Source: JAIQFV01 sp041494885
GTDB lineage: Bacteria; Acidobacteriota; Terriglobia; JAIQFV01
NCBI GenBank assembly: GCA_041494885.1
Contig: JBGQBO010000001.1
Location: 1-64,000, forward strand
DNA length: 64,000 bases
Direction of reading: 5' to 3'
Part shown: one piece after another, positions 41,285 to 52,300 of the stretch
Position numbering within the stretch: position 1 is the stretch's first letter
Layout of the letters: every line of letters starts with the position of its first letter
Made by a program: the position numbers and the translations under genes
The notes under the pieces: model-generated
What the model saw: only the letters and a program-made list of their open reading frames with translations
What the model was told of the DNA's origin: nothing
Database searches by the model: none

Positions 41285-44083
41285 TTACTTCAAGTTGCCT
41301 ATCAGGATAAAGGGCGCCCAGTAGTAGGGATGCGCAAAAGGCCTTTTCTCATCCCTTTTGAAAGCCGGCGCCTCCTTTGCCGACACAGTCACAAATGCCC
41401 CGCGAGTATCAGAGTTAGCGCCAACGCTCTTACTGTCGTCGGAGGTGACCACGATCTTGACGGTTGAGGAGGCCCCCTTCTGTGCCTCGGGCAAAGGCTT
41501 TGTCTGAGCGGTCCCGTTCAGCAATGCGAGCTGCGCCCGTCGAAAGGCTTCCACCTTGGTCAACCCATTGCCGCTCTGTCGGGTTTGATAAAACTCACGC
41601 ATCAGCCATGGCGTACTGTTGTCGGCGACGGGCCAGAGGGTTGCCATGACGGAACCGGCACCCAATCGCTGTGCCAGCTCGGCAAAGCCATCGACCTCGC
41701 GTCCATTGGCGCCCGCCTGTTGGGCTGCGGTATTGCAGGCGGAGAGCGTCAGCAGTTCCACTCCCGCAAACAGATCGGTATGCTGTTTCATCTCCTCCAG
41801 CGACATCGCCGTTCCATCGCCGAGCAGTAAGAACGAACGCGCTTCATCCCCTGGGCGAAACGCGAAATGACTCGAGATATGAACCAGCGGCCGCTTCTGC
41901 TTCAAAGCACTCAGCATGGCGCTTTTTGTGAATTGGGCATCGGGCAGCACTTCCCCATCAAGTACACCGCCGGGTGATCCCTTTTGCCGGAAGAGGACAC
42001 GCAGCTCTTCGGTGACGCCGGGCAGGGCGTTAAACGTGATGGTGTCACCCAACAATTCGACCGTGTGCGCCTGGGAGCTTCCCAGGCCCAGTCCCGTCCA
42101 ACGCGGGCTGGTTGCCCGCAACAGCCGCTCGCTATCCGCCCGGGTGAAGACGGCATGATTGTACCGTTCAACAAGATACTGTTTGCCGTCGTTCAAAGCC
42201 GCCATCGGCACATAGCGCAAGTTGTCATCGAGCGACCACAGAATCGTGTTCGTGTCTTTGGGCAGTTGCGCTTCGATGGGCTTGAAGACGATCGAATACA
42301 ACTCCTGGGCAAGGGGCATCGGGTCAAACTTGTCGCTTTGCAGCAGTCCCCACAGCTTCAGCGCTTTTTGGTTGAGCACATCGCCTTTAACGGGTTGTGA
42401 TGCTCCGGCAATGTGGTCGACGGTAATGAGTAATGCACGAAAATTATCCTCGCCCACAAGCGTGTAAACGGCAACTGCCTTCTGTCCCGTTTGCCGGCTC
42501 AGTTCGCCGAGCGCGCGCTGCAGTTCGCGGGTGTCTGCAATCTCTCCTGCTTTGTCTCCTTCCGTGCTGGGTTGAGCAAACTCTTCTTCCACCTGTTTGA
42601 GGACGGCCAGAACATCCGTGGAGGTTTTTGCACGCGCGTATCTGTCGGAAGCCGCGGCTTCGCGCGGGGTCAGTGCCAAGGCTGAGGCGAGGCTCTGTGT
42701 GTTGTGATTGAAGTCAAAAAACTGTTGGTCCTTGAAAAGATTGAGAACCTGCTGCGCCTCCGACAGGCGGCCCTGGCTGATCAAGAGGTCGGCCAGGGCG
42801 CGATAGGCCTGTTCTTTTGTCTTCAGAAAGTTCTTTTGCAGCTCCTTGTCGAGCCCGGTAATGTTCGCTCGAAGTTTCTGATAGAGATTGACGGCCTGTT
42901 TCCCGAAGAAAACCGCAAGCCGAGCGTTGCGCGGGGTCCACAGCACCATCAGATTACTCAGCGTGGTGGCCTCTCCGGCCTGGTCGCCCGTGATGACTTG
43001 AATCGACAGAGACTGGTAGTAATATTCCCGCGCCTTCGGGCCCTGGCCGAGATGGCGGTAGATTACAGCAATATTGTTAAGCGTCGCGGCTTCGCCGCGC
43101 CGGAAACCCACCCCCCTGACCAGGGCCAGCGCCCGGTTGTGATAATCGAGGGCTTTCTCCAGTTCACCCCGGGAACCGTAGATTCCAGCTATTCCCGTTA
43201 GCGCGGCAGCTTCAAGAGGTCGGTCAACAACCGACTTCAGAATCGTCAGCGTCTGGTTGTAATAATCGAGAGCTTTGTCCTTCTCGCCAAGAGAGAAGTA
43301 GACCATTGCGATGCTGCCGAGAGCCGTGGCTTCGCCTTTCGGGTTCCCCGCGGCCCGCATCAAGGGCAACGCCTGGTTGAAATAATCGAGCGCCTTCTGC
43401 TTCTCGCCCAAGGCATCATAGACCAGCCCGATGTCGTTGAGGGTGGTGGCTTCGGCTCGTTTGTCCCCCACTCCTCTGAACATCAGCAGGGCCTTGTTGA
43501 ATAACGTCAGCGCCCTTTCGTTCTCACCGAAATGTCCGTAGAGCTGCGCAACGTTGTGGATGGTCTGGGCTTCGCCTTGACGGTCGCCCAGGGCTTTTCG
43601 AATACGGAGGGCCTGAGCGTAGTGATCGAGCGACTTCAGGATGTCGCCGAGATGATCGTAGACCATTCCAATGGCGTTCAGCGTCGTGGCCTCGTGCTCA
43701 CGATCGCCCATCGCCCGGAGAAGTGGCAGCGCCTGGTTGTAGGAGTCGATCGCCTTCTGCTGTTCTCCGATGACCGAGTAGATTCCTCCCATAAGCGTGA
43801 GTATGACAGCCACGTAAGGCCGATGACCAATCGCCCGGAACAGCAACAACGCCTCTTGATATTTCTCGATCGCCTTATTCAAAGACTCCGGCGACCCTTT
43901 GGCCTCGAGGTTCTGCGCCTGCCTGAGCGCTTCATTGGCAGCGGCAGCCTTTCCTGCATTCTGAGACGGATCTTGTCGCGCCTGGCCTTGCAGCTCCCCT
44001 CGCAAAGAGCCTTGCGGCGTCCAGATCAGGAGCATGACAACCAGCAGCAGCCTGGCGACTACAATCGAAATGCTTCGCGGCAT
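41285..44083 (-). CDS. Exported TPR-CHAT protease-like protein
   Basis: A protein of about 932 residues from ATG 44083 (MPRSISIVVARLLLVVMLLIW, an export signal); an open frame reaches 44191. About ten TPR units of 40 residues (ALDYYNQTLTILKSV type) span roughly residues 60-480. A helical spacer follows, then a C-terminal CHAT domain. CHAT is the separase/caspase-like clan CD fold; the dyad is His in HISSHFAF and Cys in TLSACNTAA. It ends HPYYWAPFILIGNLK, the usual CHAT terminus. Unlike the next two paralogues it lacks the N-terminal beta-sandwich domain. The substrate is unknown. Confidence 0.88.
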   Translation of the reverse strand: MPRSISIVVARLLLVVMLLIWTPQGSLRGELQGQARQDPSQNAGKAAAANEALRQAQNLEAKGSPESLNKAIEKYQEALLLFRAIGHRPYVAVILTLMGGIYSVIGEQQKAIDSYNQALPLLRAMGDREHEATTLNAIGMVYDHLGDILKSLDHYAQALRIRKALGDRQGEAQTIHNVAQLYGHFGENERALTLFNKALLMFRGVGDKRAEATTLNDIGLVYDALGEKQKALDYFNQALPLMRAAGNPKGEATALGSIAMVYFSLGEKDKALDYYNQTLTILKSVVDRPLEAAALTGIAGIYGSRGELEKALDYHNRALALVRGVGFRRGEAATLNNIAVIYRHLGQGPKAREYYYQSLSIQVITGDQAGEATTLSNLMVLWTPRNARLAVFFGKQAVNLYQKLRANITGLDKELQKNFLKTKEQAYRALADLLISQGRLSEAQQVLNLFKDQQFFDFNHNTQSLASALALTPREAAASDRYARAKTSTDVLAVLKQVEEEFAQPSTEGDKAGEIADTRELQRALGELSRQTGQKAVAVYTLVGEDNFRALLITVDHIAGASQPVKGDVLNQKALKLWGLLQSDKFDPMPLAQELYSIVFKPIEAQLPKDTNTILWSLDDNLRYVPMAALNDGKQYLVERYNHAVFTRADSERLLRATSPRWTGLGLGSSQAHTVELLGDTITFNALPGVTEELRVLFRQKGSPGGVLDGEVLPDAQFTKSAMLSALKQKRPLVHISSHFAFRPGDEARSFLLLGDGTAMSLEEMKQHTDLFAGVELLTLSACNTAAQQAGANGREVDGFAELAQRLGAGSVMATLWPVADNSTPWLMREFYQTRQSGNGLTKVEAFRRAQLALLNGTAQTKPLPEAQKGASSTVKIVVTSDDSKSVGANSDTRGAFVTVSAKEAPAFKRDEKRPFAHPYYWAPFILIGNLK

Positions 44084-44225
44084 AGTCAGTCTCGTTCGTT
44101 CGGCTCGTGTTGGCGGGAGAGGTCTGGACTCCTCGCACAACTCCCTGCATATCCGGATTGAGCTGCCAGGCGCCCCAGAAGCCCAGGTCACTTCGATACG
44201 GTTTCCCTCTGGTCAACGATCGAAA

Positions 44226-47200
44226 TCACTTCCAGTTACCGATCAAAATAAACGGCGCCCAGTAGTGCGGATGAGCGAAGGGCGCCGACGGGTCCTTCTT
44301 GTAAGGCACGAGTCCGTTGCCGCCTTCAGCCGCCGCGACCTGGGGACCACGGCTGCGGGCTTCCTTCTCCTTCGCATCGAGCGACTTCTCTTCGCCTCGT
44401 AACAACGCAAGCTGCGCCCGTTGAAACGCCTCCGCCTTGCTCAAAGATGGATCTTTAGTCCGTAAGTAGTAAAACTCCCGCATGAGCGCCTCGGCGCCGA
44501 CGTCGGCCACGGGCCAGAGGCTGGCCACCACCGCATTCGCCCCGAGGTTCTGTGCCAGATAGGCAAACCCTTCCACCTCTTTGCCGTTCGCCCCCCCGAC
44601 CGCCGTGTCGCACGCGGAAAGCGTCAACAGCTCCACCTTCTCGAAGATGTTCTGGTAATCCTGAAGCTCTTCCAGCGTCAGCCCGTTGCCGTCTCCCAGC
44701 AGCAGGAAGGACTTCTCTTCATTGACCGTGTCGAAGCTGAAATGGCTGGCAATGTGAACCACCGAAAAACCCTCCCGCAATCCAGCCATCATCGACCGCT
44801 TGTTGAACGCCTCATTCAGTCTGATCTGCCCTGCCAACACCCCGGTGCCTTTGCTTCCACCCTCCTCCGAGAAGATCGACTGCAACTCGTGCTCGACCCC
44901 CGGCAGGGCGGGAAAGTTCCCGTACTTCTTTGACACTCCGAGCCCCAACCCGCGCCACGACCGGCTCACCGGCCGATTCAACCGGCTTATGCTGGCGGTT
45001 GTGAAGACCACGTTGATGTAGCTTTTGACCAGATAGTCCTTCCCGTCGTGGAGCACAGCGACCGGCACATACCGAAGCACCCCGTCGAGCGACCACATCA
45101 AGGTCCGGGCACCATAAGTGTGAAGGTCCTGCGCCAGGGTCGGTCCTTCCTTCTGCGGTGCCTCCATGAGCATCTTGTAAAGTCTTTGGGCCAGCGGCAC
45201 GGGATCGAAGCGATCATCCTTGAGGCTCTCGCGCAGTTTGGCGATGGTCTGCTCCAGCCCGTTGGTCTCGATGGAGTAAGCCTTGCGCGAATCCGGCGTC
45301 ACCATCATGATCCAGCCCTTGTCTTTGGTCACGACGGTATAGAGCGCGACCGTCCCCGGTCCCAGCGAACGCAGGTCGGGCATGAGCGCCTGGGATTGCT
45401 GGGCGGCTTCCAGTCCCCGGGTATCGGTCGGTGCGCTTTTGGTTATCTCAGCCATTACGCGGCGGAACTCGCGATTGGATTGGGCGATCTGGCTGTCGAC
45501 TTCATCCAGGCGCCGGCGGTCGACGTCATTTGCGGTCTTATTGTCGAGCCGGGCCTCCAGGGCACCGCGTTCCCGGGCCAGCGAGGCCAGTTGATCGGAG
45601 ATTTTCGCGCCTGCGGTTTCAGCCTTGTTGAATCCTACGCCTGACGAGGGAGCCCCTCCGCGGCGGATGATCTTCGAGTATTCCTCTTCTTTGAGCAGGG
45701 CCAGCACCTGTTCCGCTTCCGGCAGTCTCGCTTCAGATATGAGGAGGTCGGTCAGGGTGCGATAAGTGCTTTCTTTGTCTTTAAGGAAGCTCTGCCGCGA
45801 CTCTCGATCGAGTGTTTTAATGTTGCTTCGAATCTCTTGATACGTGTTGACCGCCTGTTTACCGTAAAAGATGGCGAGACGGTTGTTATTCTGTTTTTGT
45901 TGAAGAAGCATCAAATTCGTGAGTGTGACACCCTCGCCCGCTCGATCCTTCACCTCCCGCGCAATCGCCAAGGCCTGTTCGTAATACTCTGTCGCCTTCC
46001 CATATCGGCCAAGGCCGTAGGACATGTAGCCCAGGTTATTCAGCGCCGTGCCCTCGTCCTCTCGATTCTTCACCTCTCGCTTTATCGCCAGCGACTGCTC
46101 GAAGTAGTCGATCGCCTTCTCGTATCGGCCGAGTGCAAAGAACACATGGCCGAGATTGTTCAGCGCGTTGCCCTCGCCTGTCCGGTCCTTCAACTCTCGC
46201 GCTAACGCCAGCGCCTGCTCGTGGTACTCCATCGCCTTCTCGTATCGACCCAGGGCACCGTAGGCGCTGCCCAGATTATCCAGCACTGTACCCTGGCCCA
46301 CGCGATCCTTAATCTCTCGCTGTATAGTCAGTGCCTGTTCAAAGTGTTCTATCGCCTTCTCGTATCGACTCAGGCTGTAATATGCAGTGCCAAGATTGAC
46401 GAGTGCACCGCCCTCGCCCTCACGATCCTTCAGTTCCCGCGCGATCGCCAGCGCCTGCTCGTGGTACCCGATCGCCTTCTCGTATTGGCTTAGGCGATAG
46501 TAGGCGAAGCCAAGACTGTTCAGGGCACGGCCTTCGCCCACCCGATTCTTCAGCTCTCGAATTTGCGCCAGCCCCCGGCTGAAGTAATCGAGCGCCTTCT
46601 CGTATCGGCTCAGGAGATTGTAGGCGGTGCCCAGATTAATCAGCGCATTGGCCTCGCCCGCTCGGTCCTTCACCTCTCGCGCGATCGCCAGCGCCTGCTC
46701 GTGGTACTCGATCGCTTTCTCATATTGGCTTAGGCTGATATAGATGGCACCAAGATGATTGAGAGTCGTCCCCTCGCCCGCTCGGTTGTTTAGCTCGCGT
46801 TCGATCGCCAGCGCCCCCTCAGAGCACTCGATTGCCTTCTCGGATCGGCTCAGGTGGTTGTAGGCGACGCCAAGATTGGCCAGAACCCCGCCCTCGCCCG
46901 CTCGATTCTTCAGCTCCCGCGCGATCGCCAGGGCCTGCTCGTAGTACTCGACCCCCTTTTCGTATTGGCTCAGGCTGTTGTACGCGGTGCCAAGGGAGCC
47001 CAAGACGCCGCCCTCGCCCGCTCGATTCTTCAGCTCTCTCGTTATCGCCAGCGCCTGCTCGTAGTATTCAATCTCCTTCTCGTATCGGCTCAGGCTGTTA
47101 TTGGCAATACCAAGATTGAACAGCGTATTACTCTCGACCGCTCGATCCTTCAGTTCCCGCACGATCGTTAGCGCCTGCTTGTAGTCGTCGATCGCCACCT

Positions 47201-49007
47201 CGTATCGGCTCAGGCTATTGTTTGCGTGGCCAAGATTAATCAGCGCATTGGCCTCGACGGGTCGATTTTTCAGCTCTCGCGCTAGCGCCAGCGCCGGCTC
47301 AGAGCACTCTATCGCTTTCTCGTATCGGGCCACGTTGTTGTATGCAGCACCAAGATTTACCAGCGCTAGAGCCTCGCCTGCTCGATCCTGGACCTCTCGC
47401 GCTATCGCCAGCGCAAGCTCGTAGGATTCGATCTCCTTCTCGTATCGGCCGAGATTTTTGTATGCGTCGCCAAGATTGACCAGCACATCACTCTCGCCTG
47501 CTCGATTCTTCACCTCTCGCTCGATCGTCAATGATTGCCCGTAATACTCTATCGCCTTTTCATATTGGCCCAAGCCGTAATAACCATTGCCAAGTCCTAT
47601 CAGCGTATTACCCTCCCCCGCTCGATCCTTCACTTCTCGCTGGATCGCCAGCCCTTTCTCGTAATACTCGATCGCCTTGTCGTATCGGTGCAGCGTTTCG
47701 TATGCAATGCCGAGACTGTTCAGCGCCCTGCCCTCGCCCGCTCGGTCCTTCGCCTCTTGCCTTATTGCCAGTGCTTGCTCGTAATACCCGATCGCCTTCT
47801 CGTATTGGCTCATGCTGTTGTGGGCATTGCCAAGATTGCCAAGCACACCGCTCTCGAGAGCTCGATTCTTTACCTCCCGCTCTATCGCCAACGCCTGCCC
47901 GAAGTACTCGATCGCCTTCTCGAATCGTCTTAGGCTGGCGGAAGCGTTGCCCAGTCCTATTAGCGTATTACCCACCCCCGCTCGATCCTTCACCTCTCGC
48001 TCAATCGCCAATGCCTGTTCATAGTGCTCCATTGCCTCCTCGTGCCGGCCGAGGCCGCTGTACCCGTTTCCGAGTCCTAACAGCGCATTCCCCTCGTCCA
48101 TTCGATTCTTCATCTCTCGCGCTATCACCAGCGCCTGTTCGTAGTACTCGATCGCCTTCTCGTAGCTGTTCAGGCTGTAATATGCGCTGCCAAGACTAGT
48201 TAGGGTCCTACCCTCGCCAGCGCGGTAGCCGACACTTCGTCTCGCGTTGACAGCCCCCTCGAAGTACCCGATCGCCTCCTTGTAGCGCCCCATGACCTGA
48301 TGCACATAACCCATCCCGTGCTGCGTGATTCCTTCCCCCTGCACATCCTTCATCTCCCAATAAATCGAGAGAGCCTGATTGTGGTACTCCAAGGCCGCCC
48401 TGTAATCAAGGAGAGTCGCGTATACTCTCGCCGCGCAGTTGAGCGTCACCGCTAATTCCACGCGTCTTCCGGCTTGCCGGTACAACACCAGGGCCGCTTC
48501 GTATTTTTCGATGGCCTTGTGGTAGGAATCCGTTTTGTTCTCGTCGTACAGAACTTTCGCTTCAACAAAAAGTATCTGTGCCGACAATCGAGCTTCATCG
48601 CCGGACGCGGCCTTGCGATGCTCTTCGATCTTTATCTCATACGGGCCGGGTGGTGCTGCTTTATCCACCTTGTGAACGTCGATCTTGTATTCTCCCCCTG
48701 CCGACGCGACATAAGTGACCCAGTCCGCTTCCTGCATTGTCACCGGGCTGTCGGCTTCCAGAAGTTTTTTCCCGTCCGGCCCAACCAGCGTTGCCGCCAC
48801 GTTGACCCCGCGCTGATAGACGAAAACGTGGATGAACTCGCCAGCCTCCAGTCTGAACGAGTAAGAGTGCGTCTCGCCTGCGGTGATCTGCCGCTCGATG
48901 GGCTTGCCCGGCTCAAGCGCGCGCACGTCCTCCTGCTTGCCTTGCCCCGTGCATAATGCGGAGGCAACCAGAAGAGTCGCTAGTGCCAGGCCTAATCGGG
49001 ACTTCAT
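44226..49007 (-). CDS. Giant exported TPR-CHAT protein with about 21 TPR units
   Basis: The gene encodes 1593 residues from ATG 49007 (MKSRLGLALATLLVASALCTGQ, signal peptide). Residues about 30-135 form a PPC-like beta-sandwich (GETHSYSFRLEAGEFIHVFVYQRGVNVAATL, ending PPGPYEIKI). About 21 TPR units of exactly 40 residues follow. A coiled linker (ERGALEARLDNKTANDVDRRRLDEV) leads to the CHAT domain, with His in HIASHFSF and Cys in LSACDTAVGG, ending HPHYWAPFILIGNWK. The TPR array should bind a partner or substrate and the CHAT domain cut it; in known TPR-CHAT systems the array controls protease access. The 1094-residue gene upstream is a close paralogue. Confidence 0.9.
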   Translation of the reverse strand: MKSRLGLALATLLVASALCTGQGKQEDVRALEPGKPIERQITAGETHSYSFRLEAGEFIHVFVYQRGVNVAATLVGPDGKKLLEADSPVTMQEADWVTYVASAGGEYKIDVHKVDKAAPPGPYEIKIEEHRKAASGDEARLSAQILFVEAKVLYDENKTDSYHKAIEKYEAALVLYRQAGRRVELAVTLNCAARVYATLLDYRAALEYHNQALSIYWEMKDVQGEGITQHGMGYVHQVMGRYKEAIGYFEGAVNARRSVGYRAGEGRTLTSLGSAYYSLNSYEKAIEYYEQALVIAREMKNRMDEGNALLGLGNGYSGLGRHEEAMEHYEQALAIEREVKDRAGVGNTLIGLGNASASLRRFEKAIEYFGQALAIEREVKNRALESGVLGNLGNAHNSMSQYEKAIGYYEQALAIRQEAKDRAGEGRALNSLGIAYETLHRYDKAIEYYEKGLAIQREVKDRAGEGNTLIGLGNGYYGLGQYEKAIEYYGQSLTIEREVKNRAGESDVLVNLGDAYKNLGRYEKEIESYELALAIAREVQDRAGEALALVNLGAAYNNVARYEKAIECSEPALALARELKNRPVEANALINLGHANNSLSRYEVAIDDYKQALTIVRELKDRAVESNTLFNLGIANNSLSRYEKEIEYYEQALAITRELKNRAGEGGVLGSLGTAYNSLSQYEKGVEYYEQALAIARELKNRAGEGGVLANLGVAYNHLSRSEKAIECSEGALAIERELNNRAGEGTTLNHLGAIYISLSQYEKAIEYHEQALAIAREVKDRAGEANALINLGTAYNLLSRYEKALDYFSRGLAQIRELKNRVGEGRALNSLGFAYYRLSQYEKAIGYHEQALAIARELKDREGEGGALVNLGTAYYSLSRYEKAIEHFEQALTIQREIKDRVGQGTVLDNLGSAYGALGRYEKAMEYHEQALALARELKDRTGEGNALNNLGHVFFALGRYEKAIDYFEQSLAIKREVKNREDEGTALNNLGYMSYGLGRYGKATEYYEQALAIAREVKDRAGEGVTLTNLMLLQQKQNNNRLAIFYGKQAVNTYQEIRSNIKTLDRESRQSFLKDKESTYRTLTDLLISEARLPEAEQVLALLKEEEYSKIIRRGGAPSSGVGFNKAETAGAKISDQLASLARERGALEARLDNKTANDVDRRRLDEVDSQIAQSNREFRRVMAEITKSAPTDTRGLEAAQQSQALMPDLRSLGPGTVALYTVVTKDKGWIMMVTPDSRKAYSIETNGLEQTIAKLRESLKDDRFDPVPLAQRLYKMLMEAPQKEGPTLAQDLHTYGARTLMWSLDGVLRYVPVAVLHDGKDYLVKSYINVVFTTASISRLNRPVSRSWRGLGLGVSKKYGNFPALPGVEHELQSIFSEEGGSKGTGVLAGQIRLNEAFNKRSMMAGLREGFSVVHIASHFSFDTVNEEKSFLLLGDGNGLTLEELQDYQNIFEKVELLTLSACDTAVGGANGKEVEGFAYLAQNLGANAVVASLWPVADVGAEALMREFYYLRTKDPSLSKAEAFQRAQLALLRGEEKSLDAKEKEARSRGPQVAAAEGGNGLVPYKKDPSAPFAHPHYWAPFILIGNWK
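45905..48430 (-). repeat. 120-bp tandem repeats coding for TPR units (about 21 copies)
   Basis: The DNA repeats with a 120-nt period and similar bases in each unit (for example GATCGCCTTCTCGTATCGGC on the plus strand recurs in nearly every unit). It is in frame throughout and codes for 40-residue TPR pairs. Near-identity of neighbours suggests growth by unequal crossing-over. Confidence 0.85.
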
Positions 49008-49376
49008 AGATTCACCCACTAAATAGCAACAAACTCAGATGAGCTTCGATCATCGCCGGACGTATCCTTCGCGACCGGATCTGCTTCGCGCGAATTTGCT
49101 CGCTGGTTGGGGATCCAAAACTTGATCTCTGGGACACGCCTTTGCTCACGGTCAAATTGCCGCACTTTGCTTTTTTTATTTAATGTCACTCCTATGAGCT
49201 CTGATCAGCTAATGCAAACGTTATTGAAGGTGCTACAAAATTGCGCTAGATTCAGTGTTGGGACCTCCGCCGCCGCGGACTATGCGCCCCTGCCGAGTAG
49301 ATTCTACAGTTACCTCTTGTAACTCTCTTTCCAACGTTCCTATTAGATCCGCATTGCATGCGGTCAGCGATCGAAA
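49008..49376. other. A/T-rich gap between two CHAT genes
   Basis: No gene is seen. The centre (about 49160-49270) is much richer in A/T than its surroundings and probably holds the promoter of the large CHAT gene on the minus strand. The stretch next to 49376 repeats the 3' flank of the paralogue (CGATCGAAATCA before both stop codons), part of the same duplication. Confidence 0.5.
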
Positions 49377-52300
49377 TCACTTCCAGTTACCGATCAAAAT
49401 AAACGGCGCCCAGTAGTGCGGATGAGCGAAGGGCGCCGACGCGTCCTTCTTGTAAGGCACCATTCCGTTGCCGCCTTCAGCCGCCGCGACCTGGGGACCA
49501 CGGCTGCGCGCTTTCTTCTCCCTCGCATCGAGCGACTTCTCTTCGCCTCGTAACAGGGCAAGCTGCGCCCGCTGAAACGCCTCCGCCTTGCTCAAGGACT
49601 GGTCTTTGCTTCGAAGGTAGTAGAATTCTCGCATGAGCGCTTCGGCCCCGACGTCGGCGACGGGCCACAGGCTGGCCACCACCGCATTCGCCCCGAGGTT
49701 CTGCGCCAGATAGGCAAACCCTTCGACCTCCTTGCCGTTCGCTCCCCCTACCGCCGTGTCGCACGCGGAAAGCGTCAACAGCTCCACCTTCTCGAAGATG
49801 TTCTGGTAATCCTGAAGCTCTTCCAGCGTCAGTCCGTTGCCGTCTCCCAGCAGCAGATAGGACTTCTCCTCATTGGCCGTGTCGAAGCTGAAATGACTGG
49901 CAATGTGAACCACCGTAAAACCTTGCCGCAATCCCTCCATCATCGACCGCTTGTTGAACGCCTCATTCAGCCTGATCTGCCCCGCCAGCACCCCGCTACC
50001 TGGGCTTCCAGTTTTCTCAGAGAAGATTGATTGCAGCTCGTGCTCGACCCCCGGCAGGGCGGGAAAGTTGCCGTACTGCTTTGACACCCCGAGCCCCAGG
50101 CCGTGCCACGGCCGGCTCACTGGCCTATTCAATCGACTGATGCTGGCGGTTGTAAAGACGACGTTGATGTAGCTCTTAACAAGATAGTCCTTCCCGTCGT
50201 GCAGGACAGCCACCGGCACATAGCGAAGCACCCCGTCGAGCGACCACATCAGGGTCCGGGCTCCATACGTGTGCAGGTCGTGCGCCAGCGTGGGCCCTTC
50301 CTTCTGCGGTGCCTCCAGAAGCATCTTGTAAAGTCTCTGGGCCAGCGGCACGGGATCAAACCGGTCATCCTTGAACGTCGCGCGCAGCTGGGCGATGGTC
50401 TCGTCCAGCCCGTTGGTCTCGATCGAATAAGCCTTGCGCGAATCCGGGGTGACCATCATGATCCAGCCCTTGTCTTTGGTCACAACGGTGTACAGCGCGA
50501 CGGTCCCCGGGCCGAGTGAGCGCAGGTCGGGCATAAGCGCCTGTGATTGTTGAGCGGCTTCCAGCCCTCGCGTATCGGTCGGTGCGCTTTTGGTTATCTC
50601 AGCCATTACCCGGCGAAACTCGCGATTTGATTGGGCAATCTGGCTGTCGACTTCATCCAGGCGCCGGCGGTCGACGTCATTCGCGGTCTTGTTGTCGAGC
50701 CGGGCCTCCAGGGCACCGCGTTCTCGGGCCAGCGAGGCCAGTTGATCGGAGATTTTCGCACCTTCTGTTTCAGCCTTGTTAAATCCGAGTCCTGACGAGA
50801 GCGGTCCCTCGCGACGGACGATCTTCGAGTACTCCTCTTCTTTAAGCAGCGCCAGTACCTGTTCCGCTTCCGGGAGTCTCGCTTCGGATATAAGCAGGTC
50901 AGCCAGGGCGCGATAAGCGCCTTCCTTGTCTTTAAGGTAGCTCTGCCTCGATTCCCGGTCGAGCGTTTTGATATTGCCCCGGACCTCCTGATAGACATTG
51001 ACCGCCTGTTTACCGTAAAAGATGGCGAGCCAGTTGTTGTTCTGCTTTTGCTCCAGCTGCATCAAATTCGCGAGTGTCAAACCCTCGCCCGCTCGATCCT
51101 TCACCTCTCGCTTGATCGCCAACGATTGCTCGTAATACTCGGTCGCCCTCTCGTATCGGCTATAGCTGGAGTAAAAAGCGCCAAGATCATTCAGCGCGTG
51201 GCCCTCGCGTGCTCGGTCCTTCACCTCTCGCGCTATTGCCAGCACCTGTTCGTAGTAACCGATCGCCTTCTCATCTCTGCCAAGGCCGCGGTATGCGTTG
51301 CCAAGTCCTATCAGCGCTATGGCCTCGCCCGCTCGATCCTTCACCTCTCGCTTTACCGCTAGAGCCTGCTGGTAGTACTCGATCGCCTTCTCGTACCGTC
51401 CCAGGCTCCTGTTTGTGCTGCCTAGATTATCCAGGGCGCTGCCCTCACCCGCTCGATCATTCACCTCTCGCGCTATCGCCAGCGCCTGCTCGTAGTACTC
51501 GATCGCCTTCTCGTATCGGCTCAGGCTGTCGTACACGATGCCAAGATTATTCAGCGCATTGCCCTCATGCGCTCGATCCTTGAGCTCCCGTGTTATTGCC
51601 AGCGCCTGCTCGTAGTACTCGATCGCCTTCACATATCGGCTCAAGTTGGTGGACGCCAAGCCAAGGTTGTTCAACGCATCGCCTTCTTCCGTTCGATCTT
51701 TCACCTCACGCGCTATTGCCAAGGACTGCTCGAAGTACTCGATCGCCTTCTCGTACCGGCTCAGCCCAAGGCTTGCCATCCCGAGACCATTGAGCCCCAT
51801 GCCTTCACTCTTTCGATCTTTCAGTTCACGCGCTATCGACAGCGCCTGCTCGTAATACTCTGTTGCTTTTTCATATCGGCTCATCCTCTCGTTTGCGTTG
51901 CCAAGTGCAATCAGCGCCCTACGCTCGTCTCCTCGCTCCTTCAGCTCTCGCGCTATTGGCAGCGCCTGCTCGTAGTACTCGATGGCCTTCTCGTGTCGGC
52001 CCAGCTTCTTGTTTGCGATGCCGAGACCATAGAGCGTCCTGCCCTCGCCCCGTCGATTCTTCAGCTCTCGTGCTATCACCAGCGCCTGCTCGTAGAACTC
52101 GATCGCCTTCTCGTATCGGCCCAGGCCATATGATGCGCCGCCAAGATTGAACAGCGCTTTGCCCTCTTCCGCTCGATTTTTCAGCTCTCGCGCTACCACC
52201 AGGGCCTCTTCGTATTTCTCAATCGCCTTGCGGTAGGAATCCGCTTTGTTCTCGTCGTAGAACACTCTTGCTTCAGCAGAGAGTCTTTCCGCCGACAATC

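Noticed and set aside
45905..52240. Regular repeats resembling a CRISPR or satellite array
   Set aside because: The period is 120 nt, the units are in frame and code for TPRs; no spacer-like unique segments occur.
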